From the NCBI GenBank assembly GCA_020725555.1, contig DYEU01000016.1, forward strand, positions 62,001 to 126,000: a stretch of 64,000 nt of DNA. The letters are read 5' to 3'. Position numbers and translations under genes: made by a program. Below are positions 18,718 to 27,900 of the stretch, in pieces. How positions within the stretch are numbered: the first letter of the stretch is position 1; the number at the start of each line of letters is the position of its first letter. This DNA comes from Desulfatibacillum sp. (GTDB taxonomy: Bacteria > Desulfobacterota > Desulfobacteria > Desulfobacterales > SpSt-501). A model generated the notes under the pieces. That model saw only the letters and a program-made list of their open reading frames with translations. It had not been told where the DNA came from and ran no database searches.

Positions 18718-20734
18718 CCCCGGTTTCCGCCCCCCCGGACGGCCGCGGCGCCTGCTGCGGGCCGCCGCGCTCGCCCTCCTCCTGCTCGCGCCCGGGCCCC
18801 TCGCCGCCCAAGGGCGGACGGGAGGCGGCGGGGGCTCCGCCTCCGACCCCTTCATCTCCATCGACTTCAACAACGTCGACATCCAGCTCTTCATCAAGTT
18901 CATGAGCGAGCTGACCGGGACCAACTTCGTCGTCGACCCCAACGTCCGCGGCAAGGTGACGATCATCTCGCCCTCGCGCATCTCGCTCGACGAGGCCTAC
19001 CGCGTCTTCGAGTCGGTCCTCGAGGTGAACGGCTTCACCACGGTGAAGGCCGGGGAGATCGTGAAGATCATCCCCGCCCCCGAGGCGCGGGCGAAGAACA
19101 TCCAGACCCTGCTCGAGATGGAGAAGGCCACCCCCGAGGACCGCGTCGTCACCCAGCTCATCCCCCTGCGGTACGCCGACCCCGAGGAGATCAAGCGCAC
19201 CTTCACGCCGCTGGTCTCCAAGAACAGCGTGATCCTGGGCTACGCGCCGGCGAACACCGTGATCATCACCGACGTCCAGTCGAACATCCAGCGGCTGCTC
19301 AAGATCATCCGCCAGATCGACCGCCCCGGCGCGGGCCAGCAGATCTCGGTCATCCCGCTCCAGTACGCCGACGCGGCCAAGCTGGCGACGATGATGGCCA
19401 ACCTCTTCAAGCCGACCGCCGCGCGGCCGCAGCAGGCCGCCGGGACCTTCGAGAAGGTGCCGGTGATCGCGGCCGACGAGCGCACCAACGCGCTCGTCGT
19501 CCTGGCGAGCGAGGTGGACACGCTGCGCATCAAGCAGCTGATCGGCTTGATCGACAAGGAGACCCCGCGCGGCAAGGGGCGGATCAACGTCTACTACTGC
19601 GAGCACGCCAACGCCGAGGATCTGGCCAAGGTGCTCGCGGAGATCCCCTCCGCCCCGGCGGGCGGCGCGGCCGGGGGGGCGGCCCCCGCCACGGGCCAGG
19701 CGGCCGCGGCGCGCGGGCCCGTCACCGCCGTGGTCATGGGCAAGGTGCAGATCATGGCCGACAAGGCGACGAACAGCCTGATCATCATCGCCGACAAGGA
19801 GGACTACGACGTCGTCGAGGGGGTGATCCGCAAGCTCGACATCCCCCGCTCCATGGTCTACATCGAGTCCCTCATCATGGAGGTGAACGCGACGAAGAGC
19901 CTGGACCTCGGGGTCCAGTGGCAGCTCTTCGACAGGACCACGGTGGACAACGAGAACGTCGTCTACGGCGGCCGCTTCGGGTCGACCGCCGGCCCCCTCA
20001 ACCCCGCCAATGCCCTCGGCGCGGGGCTCGCCGTCGGCGTGCTGACCGAGCCCTTCCGCTTCGGCGGGATCACCCTCTCCAACATCTCGGCGATCATCAA
20101 CGCCGTGAAACGGGACGACAACTTCCGCATCCTCTCCACCCCGCAGATCCTCACCACGGACAACGAGGAGGCGCGCATCACGGTCGGCGAAAACCGCCCC
20201 TTCCAGACGCGCGCCACGACCGACGTCTCCGGCGGCACCTACGAATCCTACGAGTACCGCGACGTGGGCAAGATCCTCAAGATCACCCCCCACGTCAGCG
20301 AGGGCCGCAACGTGCGCCTCAAGCTCTCCCTCGAGGTGACGAGCCTCGACCGGCTCGCCACGGCGGCGACCACGGCGACGCGGCCGGTCACCCAGAAGCG
20401 GACGATCGAGACCACGGTGCTCGTCCGGGACAGCCACACGGTCGTCATCGGCGGGCTGATCGACGACAACCGCAGCGAAAACGAGACCAAGGTCCCCGGC
20501 CTGGGGGACATCCCGATCCTGGGGTGGCTCTTCCGCAACACGAGCGATGCCAAGCAGCGGACCAACCTCTACGTCTTTCTCACCCCGCGGGTGATCAAGA
20601 GCCCGGAGGAGGCGGACAAGCTCCTCTCGGAGAAGAGGGCCGAGCCCCCGCCGCCGGCCGCCCCGCCCGCCCCGGAGAACGCCTTCCGCGGCGGCGAGAT
20701 CAAGCTCTACCGGGAGGCCGAGCCCAGCCCATGA
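18698..20734 (+). CDS. gspD: type II secretion outer-membrane secretin GspD
   Basis: A 678-residue secretin. The start is TTG at 18698, with AGGAG seven bases before it inside gspC, and it opens into a signal peptide ending LAAQ. Then come the N0 domain (SIDFNNVDIQLFIKFMSE), N1-N3 repeats with VIPLQYADAAKLATMMANLF, and the C-terminal secretin domain with the VPGLGDIPILGWLF signature. It forms the outer-membrane channel. It overlaps gspE by four bases. Confidence 0.95.
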   Translation: MNTASTDPGFRPPGRPRRLLRAAALALLLLAPGPLAAQGRTGGGGGSASDPFISIDFNNVDIQLFIKFMSELTGTNFVVDPNVRGKVTIISPSRISLDEAYRVFESVLEVNGFTTVKAGEIVKIIPAPEARAKNIQTLLEMEKATPEDRVVTQLIPLRYADPEEIKRTFTPLVSKNSVILGYAPANTVIITDVQSNIQRLLKIIRQIDRPGAGQQISVIPLQYADAAKLATMMANLFKPTAARPQQAAGTFEKVPVIAADERTNALVVLASEVDTLRIKQLIGLIDKETPRGKGRINVYYCEHANAEDLAKVLAEIPSAPAGGAAGGAAPATGQAAAARGPVTAVVMGKVQIMADKATNSLIIIADKEDYDVVEGVIRKLDIPRSMVYIESLIMEVNATKSLDLGVQWQLFDRTTVDNENVVYGGRFGSTAGPLNPANALGAGLAVGVLTEPFRFGGITLSNISAIINAVKRDDNFRILSTPQILTTDNEEARITVGENRPFQTRATTDVSGGTYESYEYRDVGKILKITPHVSEGRNVRLKLSLEVTSLDRLATAATTATRPVTQKRTIETTVLVRDSHTVVIGGLIDDNRSENETKVPGLGDIPILGWLFRNTSDAKQRTNLYVFLTPRVIKSPEEADKLLSEKRAEPPPPAAPPAPENAFRGGEIKLYREAEPSP

Positions 20735-22479
20735 CGCCCTATCGCGAGTTTCTCGTCCGCCGCTTCGGCCTGGCCCCCGAGGCGGTCGCCGCCGCCGAGG
20801 CGCAGCGCCGGGAAAAGGGGGGGCGGCTCGAGGAGATCCTCCTGCAGCAGCGGCTGCTGACCGAGGAGCAGCTCCTCGAGGCGGCCGCCGAGCGCCTGGG
20901 GGTCGAGTTCTGGCCGCGGCTTCCCGCGCGGGGCATCGAGCCCTCCTTCGCCGCGCGCGTGCCGCTTGCCTTTCTCAAGAGGCACGGGATCGTCCCCTTG
21001 CGCTACGAGAGCCCGCCGAGCCTCGCCGAATGCGGCCTGGCGGCCTCCGACCCGCAGCGCCCGGCATGCCCGGCGGGCTGCGTCTTCGCCCTGCACGATC
21101 TCCAGGCGCTGCCCGCGCTCGACGACCTCGTGCGGCTGCTCGGGGTCTGCGACTACAAGCTCGTCCTCTCGACCCGCGAGGCGATTCTCGCCGCGATCCA
21201 TGTCCAGCACGACCTCTCCCGGGGGTCGGCCGAGCAGATCGTCCAGGACCTCGAGGAGAACGGGACGACGATCCTGAGCGAGATCGAGGAGACGGCCGAC
21301 CTGCTCGAGGACTCGAGCGACGCCCCGGTCATCAAGCTCGTCAACCACATCATCTCGCAGTCGGTCAAGGCGCGCGCCTCGGACATCCACTTCGAGCCCT
21401 ACCAGAACAGCTTCACCGTGCGCTACCGCGTGGACGGCATCCTCTACGACCTCCTCACCCCGCCGAAGTGGATCCAGCCCGCGCTCATCTCGCGCGTGAA
21501 GGTCATGGCCAAGATGAACATCGCCGAGAAGCGCCTCCCCCAGGACGGCCGCTTCGACGTGCGCGTGGGCGACCAGGACATCGACGTCCGCGTCTCCACC
21601 GTGCCCACGGCCTTCGGCGAGCGCCTCGTGCTGCGGCTGCTCAACAAGTCGGGCTCGCTGCTCCAGATCACCGAGCTCGGGCTGAGCGCCGCGCGGCTGG
21701 AGACCCTCAGGCGGCTTTCCGCGCAGCCCAACGGCATCCTCCTCGTCACCGGCCCCACCGGCAGCGGCAAGACGACGACCCTTTACGCCATCCTGCAGTC
21801 GATCAACCAGCCGGGGATCAACATCATCACCATCGAGGACCCGATCGAGTACCAGATCAAGGGGATCAGCCAGATCCAGGTCAACCCCAAGATCGACCTC
21901 ACCTTCGCCCGCGGCCTGCGCTCGATCGTCCGCCAGGACCCGGACGTGATCCTGATCGGCGAGATCCGCGACAAGGAGACGGCCGACATCGCCGTCCAGT
22001 CGGCCCTCACCGGCCACCTCGTCTTCTCGACGCTGCACACGAACGACTCGCCGAGCGCGATCACGCGCCTGGTCGACATCGGGGTCGAGCCCTTCCTGAT
22101 CTCCTCCTCGGTCCTCGCCGTCCTCGCCCAGCGGCTGGTCCGCGTCCTGTGCGCGGACTGCAAGCAGCCCTACGCCCCCCGCACCGTCTACCTCCAGAGC
22201 ATCGGGCTGCGGCCCGAGCGCTTCGCGGAGCGTCCGGTCTTCAAGGCCGCGGGCTGCGAAAAGTGCTTCCAGACCGGCTACCGCGGCCGGATCGGGATCT
22301 TCGAGATCATGCTCATGAGCGAGGAGCTGAAAAGCCTGATCATCCAGACCTACGACGCCAACCGCATCAAGGCGCTCGCGGTCCAGGAGGGGATGGTCAC
22401 GCTGCGCGAGGACGGGATCGAAAAGGTCCTCGAGGGCCTGACCACGCTCGAGGAGGTCCTGCGGGTGACCCAGGCCTGA
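20731..22479 (+). CDS. gspE: type II secretion ATPase GspE
   Basis: A 582-residue traffic ATPase. An N-terminal GspE-N domain (about 1-160) is followed by the ATPase core with Walker A GPTGSGKTT near residue 341, the Asp box IITIEDPIEYQ, Walker B ILIGEIRDKET and His box TGHLVFSTLHTND. The zinc-binding tetracysteine module CADC...CEKC (residues 474-512) is present. GspE powers pseudopilus assembly through GspL and GspF. It is the last gene of the operon, ending ten bases before the convergent glycosyltransferase. Confidence 0.96.
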   Translation: MTPYREFLVRRFGLAPEAVAAAEAQRREKGGRLEEILLQQRLLTEEQLLEAAAERLGVEFWPRLPARGIEPSFAARVPLAFLKRHGIVPLRYESPPSLAECGLAASDPQRPACPAGCVFALHDLQALPALDDLVRLLGVCDYKLVLSTREAILAAIHVQHDLSRGSAEQIVQDLEENGTTILSEIEETADLLEDSSDAPVIKLVNHIISQSVKARASDIHFEPYQNSFTVRYRVDGILYDLLTPPKWIQPALISRVKVMAKMNIAEKRLPQDGRFDVRVGDQDIDVRVSTVPTAFGERLVLRLLNKSGSLLQITELGLSAARLETLRRLSAQPNGILLVTGPTGSGKTTTLYAILQSINQPGINIITIEDPIEYQIKGISQIQVNPKIDLTFARGLRSIVRQDPDVILIGEIRDKETADIAVQSALTGHLVFSTLHTNDSPSAITRLVDIGVEPFLISSSVLAVLAQRLVRVLCADCKQPYAPRTVYLQSIGLRPERFAERPVFKAAGCEKCFQTGYRGRIGIFEIMLMSEELKSLIIQTYDANRIKALAVQEGMVTLREDGIEKVLEGLTTLEEVLRVTQA

Positions 22480-22488
22480 GCGCCCCGC

Positions 22489-23325
22489 TCACCCGAAGCG
22501 CCGCGCAAGCCGCTCGTAGGCCTCGGCCTCCTCCGGCCGGCCGCGCTTGCGGCAGCCCTCCGCGTAGATCCGGCACTTGCGCTGCAAGACCCGCACGGCG
22601 GCCGCGCGCTGCCCGGGGGTGAGGCGCTCCGTGCGCAGGATCTTCTCGATCGCCCGGACCCGGTGGCGGTCGAGCCCCCAGCCGCGCGAGAGCTGGTCCG
22701 CGTGCCCGCCGCGCTTCACCACCCCGGGCTCGGGCAGCAGGAACACCGGGTGGCGCAGGCTCACGCGCAGCCAGAGATCGTAGTCCTCGCAGGCGGGGAG
22801 CGTTTCGTCGAAGAGCCCCACCTCGGCGAAGAGGCCGCGCCGCGCCATGACCGCCGAGGGGCTGACGAGGCAGAGCTCGAGCGAGGGCTCGAAGATCCAC
22901 CCCGAGGGCTTGCGGTGCCGGAGCCCGGGGTTGACGCGCCGGCCGTTTCGCACCCAGATCTCGCCCGTCTGGCAGATCGCGGCCTCGGGGTGTTCGTCGA
23001 AGAAGGCGACCTGGCGGGCGAGCTTCCCCGGCAGCCAGAGGTCGTCCGAGTCGAGAAAGGCGACAAGCGGGGAGCGGGAGGCCGCGATCCCCCGGTTCCG
23101 TGCCGCGCTCACGCCGCGGTTCTCCTGGCGGATCGTGCGGACCCTCCCCTCGTACCGGGAGAGAACGGCCGGGGTGTCGTCGGTCGAGCCGTCGTCGACC
23201 ACGATCAGCTCGAAATCGCCAAACCGCTGCGCGAGGACCGACTCCACGGCCTCGGCGAGGCACCAGGCGCGGTTGTAGGTGGGCAGGATCACGGCGACCT
23301 GCGGGGCGCTGCCCGTCTCCGCCAC
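22489..23325 (-). CDS. family 2 glycosyltransferase
   Basis: A 278-residue GT-A glycosyltransferase. The N-terminal VAVILPTYNRAWCLAEAVES, the nucleotide-binding VVDDGSTDDTPAV and the metal-binding FLDSDDLW (DxD-type) segments are clear, and CEDYDLWLR is the acceptor-side motif. It would transfer a sugar from a nucleotide donor; the acceptor is unknown. No ATG is available. Of two nearby GTG codons, the one at 23325 is best spaced from the AGGGAGG ribosome site, and the other is at 23331. It begins 14 bases after the hrpA stop, so it is probably translated from the hrpA message. Confidence 0.88.
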   Translation of the reverse strand: MAETGSAPQVAVILPTYNRAWCLAEAVESVLAQRFGDFELIVVDDGSTDDTPAVLSRYEGRVRTIRQENRGVSAARNRGIAASRSPLVAFLDSDDLWLPGKLARQVAFFDEHPEAAICQTGEIWVRNGRRVNPGLRHRKPSGWIFEPSLELCLVSPSAVMARRGLFAEVGLFDETLPACEDYDLWLRVSLRHPVFLLPEPGVVKRGGHADQLSRGWGLDRHRVRAIEKILRTERLTPGQRAAAVRVLQRKCRIYAEGCRKRGRPEEAEAYERLARRFG

Positions 23326-23339
23326 GGCCACACCCTCCC

Positions 23340-26300
23340 TCAGGGGGTCTCCTCGATCTCGCGCACCTTCGCCTCCAGGCGCTTGGGGGACACGGGAAAG
23401 GCCGTCTTCATCTCCTGGGCGAAGAGCGAAACCTTGTACTCCTCGATCATCCAGAAAAGCTCCGCCAGAAGCGCTTCCCGGGCGGGCGACGGCCGGGGGC
23501 CGGCGCGGCGCCGGAGCTCCTCCCAGCGCCCAACCCAGGCCGCGGCCTCCCTGGCGCGCAGCCGCTCCTTCTCGGGGTCGACCGCGGCGCGCCGCATGCG
23601 CACGGCGAGCGCCCGGAGCAGGCGCGCGAGATCGGCGAAGCGCGAAAGCGGAATCCCCGCCGGGAAATCCCGCGGCACAAGCCGCTCGAGCTCGGCCTCG
23701 AGCCCCTGGGCGATCGCGGCCGCAGGGCCCCTCAGCCCCGCGAGCGCGGCCATCTCCCGCACGGCCGCCTCGCCCGCGGCGAGCACGGCGAGCGCCGCCT
23801 CGCGCAGCCGCTGGCCCTCGGTCTGGAGGCCGGGCAGCCGCGCGGCGAGAAGCTCCTCGAACTCCCGCTGCCGCCGCACGGGGACGGCGAAGAGATCGCG
23901 GATCACCCGGTCGGCGAGCAGCCCCTCGAGCCGCGCCGCCCCCCCGAGGCGCATCGCGAGCCGGGGCGCCTCGTCGCCGATCCGGAGCGCCCGCCGCAGA
24001 AAGACGATCTCCCGCCGCGCCTGCCGCGCGGCGAGCGCGGCGACCCCCGCGGGGTGCGCCTCCTCGGCCGCCTCGCGGCGGGCGAAGAGCACGAGGCTCA
24101 CCCCGCCCGCGGCCTCGGCCGCGAGCGCCGGGAAGGCCGCCCAGGGGACGCGGTCCGGCCCGGCCCCGGTCAGGACCGCGGGCAGGTCGCCGAAATCCCA
24201 GCGCTCGAGGCCCCTGCGCTCGTAGCGCCGCCGCACCTCGGCGGGGACCCCCCCGGGGGCGGCGTGCGCCCGGAGCAGCGCCGGGTCGCGGCCGGAGGCG
24301 AGCTCGCGGCCGTCGGCGGCAAAGATCGCGATCCGCGGGCGCAGGTGCTCGGGAAGCGCCGCCGGGGACCAGGCCGAGGCCGGGATCTCGACCTTGAGCC
24401 GCCGCCTGAGAAAGCCGCTCAAGGCCTCGGCGAGCGGCCCCTCCCCCCGCGGCATCTCCCGCAGGATGAGGTCGCGGGTCGCGGCCAGGGGCAGAAGCGC
24501 CTTGCGCTGCGCCTTGGGCAGGGATTTGAGAAGCGCCTCGATTTTCTCGGGCAACAGCCCCGGGACGAGCCAGTCGAGGATCTCGGCGGGCACCGCGCCG
24601 GCGAAGGGGGCCGGCACGGCGAGCGTCACCCCGTCCTCCGGCCCGCCCGGCTCGTAGCGGTAGGAGAGGGTGAGCGTCCGGCCGGCGACCTCGACCCGGT
24701 CGGGGTAGAGCGCCTCGAGGTCGCCCTCGGGCTGGGAGGTCATCACGTCCTCGGCCGCCATGCGCAGAAACCCGTCCCCGCCCCGCTCGCGGATCGTGCG
24801 CTCGAGGTCGCGGACGGAGGCGACGTCGCCCAGCCGCTCGCGGTAGAAGCGCACGAGCTCCTCGTCGCCCACGCGGAGGTCGCGCCGGCGCAGGCGGTGC
24901 TCGAGCCCTGCGACGCGCGTAAGGAGCGCGCGGTTGTGCTCGAGAAAGGAAAACCGCCGGCCGATCCGCCCCTCGACCAGGGCCTCGCGGCAGAAGACCT
25001 CGGATGCCGCCTGCGGGTCGATGCGGGAGAGCGACACGGGGCGTCCGGGCACGATGACGAGGCCGAAGAGGGTCACCTGCTCGGTCGCCGTCACCTCGCC
25101 GCGGCGCGGGTCGAAGCGGGGGTCGCGCCGGCTGGCGCGGCAGAGCCCGCCCCCCAGCCGCTCGAGCCAGGCCGGGTCGATGCCGGCCGCGGTCCGGGCG
25201 TAGAGCCGCGTGGTCTCGACCAGCTCCGCGGCGACGATCCACTCGGCCCCCGCGCCGAAGGCGGCCGAGCCGGGGAAGATTATCGCCTCGCGGCCCCGCG
25301 CGGTGCGGTAGAGGTGCTTTTCCTTGCGCACGGCGATGTGGCTCAAAAAGCCGGCGAGGACGGCGCGGTGGAGGCGGCCGGCGAATTCGGCCTCGTCGGC
25401 TCGGTCCCGCATCCCCGCCGGGGCGCCGGCGGCCGGCCGCAGGCCGCTTTCGCGGGCGGTCTCGAGGATCTGCCGGGTGACGTCCTCCCACTCGCGCATG
25501 CGGCGGAAGGAGAGAAGGTTGCGGCGGCAGAACTCCCGGAGCGCGGCGGACCCCGGATGCGCCCGCCGCGCCTGCCGCCAGGACTCCCAGAGGGCAAGGA
25601 GGGTTAAAAAATCCGACCCCCCGCGGTGGAAGGCCGCGTGCGCCCGATCGGCCTCGGCCGCCTTCTCCGCGGGCCGCTCGCGGGGGTCGCGGATGCTGAG
25701 CGCGGCGGCGATCACGGCCGCCTCCTCGAAGCAGCCCTCCTCGCGGCCGGCGACGAGCATGCGCGAAAGCCGCGGGTCGAGCGGGATGCGCGCGAGCGTC
25801 TTCCCCAGGGGGGTGAGGCGCAGGCCCCCCTGGGCCTCCTCGACCGCCCCGAGCTCGGCGAGCAGGCGCACGCCGTCGGCGACCCCGCGCGGGTCCGGCG
25901 GGTCGAGGAAGGGGAACTCCTCGATCGGGCCGAGCCCGAGGGCGAGCAGCCGCAGCACGACCTCGGCCAGGTTCGAGCGCCGGATCTCGGGGGGGCTGTG
26001 GAGCGGCCGGGCGAGAAAATCCTCCTCGGTATAGAGGCGGATGCAGACCCCGCCCTGGGTGCGGCCCGAGCGGCCGGCCCGCTGCACGGCGCTGCCGCGG
26101 GAGACGGGGACGACGGGCATGGCGGTCGTTCTCGTGCGCGGCAGGTAGCGCGGGATGCGGGCAAGCCCCGTGTCCACGACGAAGCGGATCCCGGGGATCG
26201 TGAGCGAGGTCTCGGCCACGTTGGTCGCGAGGACGACCTTCCGGCCGGGGGCCGGCCGGAAGACGCGGTGTTGCTCTTCGGCCGACAGGCGCGCAAAGAG

Positions 26301-27266
26301 GGGCAGGACGCGCAGCCGGGGGAGGCGCTCGGCGGCGAGCGCCGCCGCCGCCTCGCGGATGTCCTGCTCGGTGGGGAGAAAGACGAGCACGTCGCCCGGC
26401 TCGCCCCCGGATGCGATCCGGCGCACGGCGGCGACCGCCTGCTCGAGCGGGGTGGGCTCCTCCTCGCCCGGCCCGGGCTCCGGGGGTTCGTAGCGCACCT
26501 CGACGGGAAAGGTCCGCCCCGCGACCCGGACCACGGGCGCCCCCGCGAAGGCGGCCGCGAAGGCCTCGGTGTCGAGCGTGGCCGAGGTGATCACCGCCTT
26601 CAAGTCGCGGCGGCGCTTGAGGAGGAGCCGCAGGTAGCCGAGCAGGAAGTCGATGTTCAGGCTGCGCTCGTGGGCCTCGTCCACGATCAGCGTGTCGTAG
26701 GCCGCGAGGCTCCGGTCGCCCGCGGCCTCGGCGAGGAGGATGCCGTCGGTCATGACCTTGATGCGCGTCTCGGGCGAGGTCTGCTCGTGGAAGCGGATCT
26801 TGAAGCCGACCGTGCGGCCGAGCTCCTCGCCCAGCTCCTCGGCGATCCGCCGCGCCACGGCCTGGGCGGCGATGCGCCGCGGCTGGGTGTGGCCGATCAG
26901 GCCCTCGGTGCCGCGGCCCGCCTCGAGGCAGAACTTGGGGAGCTGGGTCGATTTCCCGGAGCCCGTCTCCCCGCAGACGATCACGACGCGGTGGCGGCGG
27001 ATGGCGGCGACGATCTCCTCCCGGAAGGCCGTGATCGGGAGCTCCGGGGGGTAGCGGAGCTCGGGGCACCCGGCCGCGGCCCGGAGGCGGCGGCCGGCGA
27101 TTGAGGCGGCCAGGAGGCGCTCGACGCGGGAGATCCCGGCCGCGCGCTCCTCGGCGGGGAGCCGGCCGATCCGGGCGAGCGCGGCGCGAAGCCGCCCCCG
27201 GTCCTGGGGGCGGGCTTCGGGGAGTTTCCGGAGCAGGCGGCGGATGGGGGCGGCGAGGTCGCTCAT
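23340..27266 (-). CDS. hrpA: ATP-dependent RNA helicase HrpA
   Basis: A 1308-residue DEAH-box helicase, about the length of E. coli HrpA (1300). Walker A GETGSGKST lies at about 99-107, DEAH at 196-199, the SAT motif at about 229, and the QRAGRSGR motif VI further on. The HA2/OB-fold and the long HrpA-specific C-terminal domain (DUF3418-type) follow. HrpA unwinds structured RNA and helps rescue stalled ribosomes. The start at ATG 27266 (MSDLAAPIRRLLRKLP) matches the usual N-terminus; an in-frame ATG 60 bases upstream is less likely. The glycosyltransferase gene follows closely. Confidence 0.95.
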   Translation of the reverse strand: MSDLAAPIRRLLRKLPEARPQDRGRLRAALARIGRLPAEERAAGISRVERLLAASIAGRRLRAAAGCPELRYPPELPITAFREEIVAAIRRHRVVIVCGETGSGKSTQLPKFCLEAGRGTEGLIGHTQPRRIAAQAVARRIAEELGEELGRTVGFKIRFHEQTSPETRIKVMTDGILLAEAAGDRSLAAYDTLIVDEAHERSLNIDFLLGYLRLLLKRRRDLKAVITSATLDTEAFAAAFAGAPVVRVAGRTFPVEVRYEPPEPGPGEEEPTPLEQAVAAVRRIASGGEPGDVLVFLPTEQDIREAAAALAAERLPRLRVLPLFARLSAEEQHRVFRPAPGRKVVLATNVAETSLTIPGIRFVVDTGLARIPRYLPRTRTTAMPVVPVSRGSAVQRAGRSGRTQGGVCIRLYTEEDFLARPLHSPPEIRRSNLAEVVLRLLALGLGPIEEFPFLDPPDPRGVADGVRLLAELGAVEEAQGGLRLTPLGKTLARIPLDPRLSRMLVAGREEGCFEEAAVIAAALSIRDPRERPAEKAAEADRAHAAFHRGGSDFLTLLALWESWRQARRAHPGSAALREFCRRNLLSFRRMREWEDVTRQILETARESGLRPAAGAPAGMRDRADEAEFAGRLHRAVLAGFLSHIAVRKEKHLYRTARGREAIIFPGSAAFGAGAEWIVAAELVETTRLYARTAAGIDPAWLERLGGGLCRASRRDPRFDPRRGEVTATEQVTLFGLVIVPGRPVSLSRIDPQAASEVFCREALVEGRIGRRFSFLEHNRALLTRVAGLEHRLRRRDLRVGDEELVRFYRERLGDVASVRDLERTIRERGGDGFLRMAAEDVMTSQPEGDLEALYPDRVEVAGRTLTLSYRYEPGGPEDGVTLAVPAPFAGAVPAEILDWLVPGLLPEKIEALLKSLPKAQRKALLPLAATRDLILREMPRGEGPLAEALSGFLRRRLKVEIPASAWSPAALPEHLRPRIAIFAADGRELASGRDPALLRAHAAPGGVPAEVRRRYERRGLERWDFGDLPAVLTGAGPDRVPWAAFPALAAEAAGGVSLVLFARREAAEEAHPAGVAALAARQARREIVFLRRALRIGDEAPRLAMRLGGAARLEGLLADRVIRDLFAVPVRRQREFEELLAARLPGLQTEGQRLREAALAVLAAGEAAVREMAALAGLRGPAAAIAQGLEAELERLVPRDFPAGIPLSRFADLARLLRALAVRMRRAAVDPEKERLRAREAAAWVGRWEELRRRAGPRPSPAREALLAELFWMIEEYKVSLFAQEMKTAFPVSPKRLEAKVREIEETP

Positions 27267-27297
27267 GGGGTGTCGGGGGACGCGCGTTCGTTTTCGA

Positions 27298-27326
27298 AAA
27301 ATAGCAGGGCCCGGCCCCGGCCACAA
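27298..27326 (-). promoter_or_regulatory. possible promoter for hrpA
   Basis: On the minus strand TTGTGG, a 17-base spacer, then TATTTT with an upstream TG (extended -10, TGCTATTTT). The -35 is weak. It lies about 30 bases before the hrpA start codon in one of the few AT-containing stretches here. Confidence 0.38.
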
Positions 27327-27395
27327 GCAGCCCGGCCGGCGGGGGCGGCCGCGTCCCCCGCGGCGCGCCCCGTTTACCCGGGGGGGGAGCGGCGC

Positions 27396-27424
27396 TTGGC
27401 AGAACCCCCCGATCCTGCTATGTA
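27396..27424 (+). promoter_or_regulatory. possible sigma-70 promoter for yjbQ
   Basis: TTGGCA, a 17-base spacer, then TATGTA preceded by TGC (extended -10). It lies 39 bases upstream of the yjbQ start, in the divergent gap with hrpA. Confidence 0.45.
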
Positions 27425-27463
27425 GCGACGTGCCGGGCCATCCCCGGCGCCGGGTGATCCCCC

Positions 27464-27880
27464 ATGAAATCCTATCGGCAAGAGCTCTGGTTCGAGATCC
27501 CCGCCCGGCGGGGCTTCGTCAACATCACCCGCCGGGTCGAGGAGTGCCTCGCCGCAAGCGGCATCCGTGAGGGGCTCGTCCTCGTGAACGCCATGCACAT
27601 CACGGCCTCGGTCTTCATCAACGACGACGAGCGGGGGCTGCACCACGACTACGAGGTCTGGCTCGAGAAACTCGCCCCGCACGAGCCCGTCTCCCAGTAC
27701 CGGCACAACGTGGGCGAAGACAACGCCGACGCCCACCTCAAGCGCCAGATCATGGGCCGCGAGGTGGTGGTCGCCGTGACCGAGGGCCGGCTCGATTTCG
27801 GCCCCTGGGAGCAGATCTTCTACGGCGAGTTCGACGGCCGGCGGCGAAAGCGCGTTCTCGTGAAAATCATCGGCGAGTGA
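27464..27880 (+). CDS. YjbQ-family protein (UPF0047)
   Basis: A 138-residue protein that covers the whole YjbQ/UPF0047 fold: [37 protein letters not shown], the conserved His-rich region ([20 protein letters not shown]) and the C-terminal [19 protein letters not shown]. Members form trimers, bind metal, and show weak thiamine-phosphate synthase activity; the physiological role is not settled. The quinone oxidoreductase gene follows after 20 bases. Confidence 0.9.
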   Translation: MKSYRQELWFEIPARRGFVNITRRVEECLAASGIREGLVLVNAMHITASVFINDDERGLHHDYEVWLEKLAPHEPVSQYRHNVGEDNADAHLKRQIMGREVVVAVTEGRLDFGPWEQIFYGEFDGRRRKRVLVKIIGE

Positions 27881-27900
27881 GACGGGACACGGGAGGTTCC

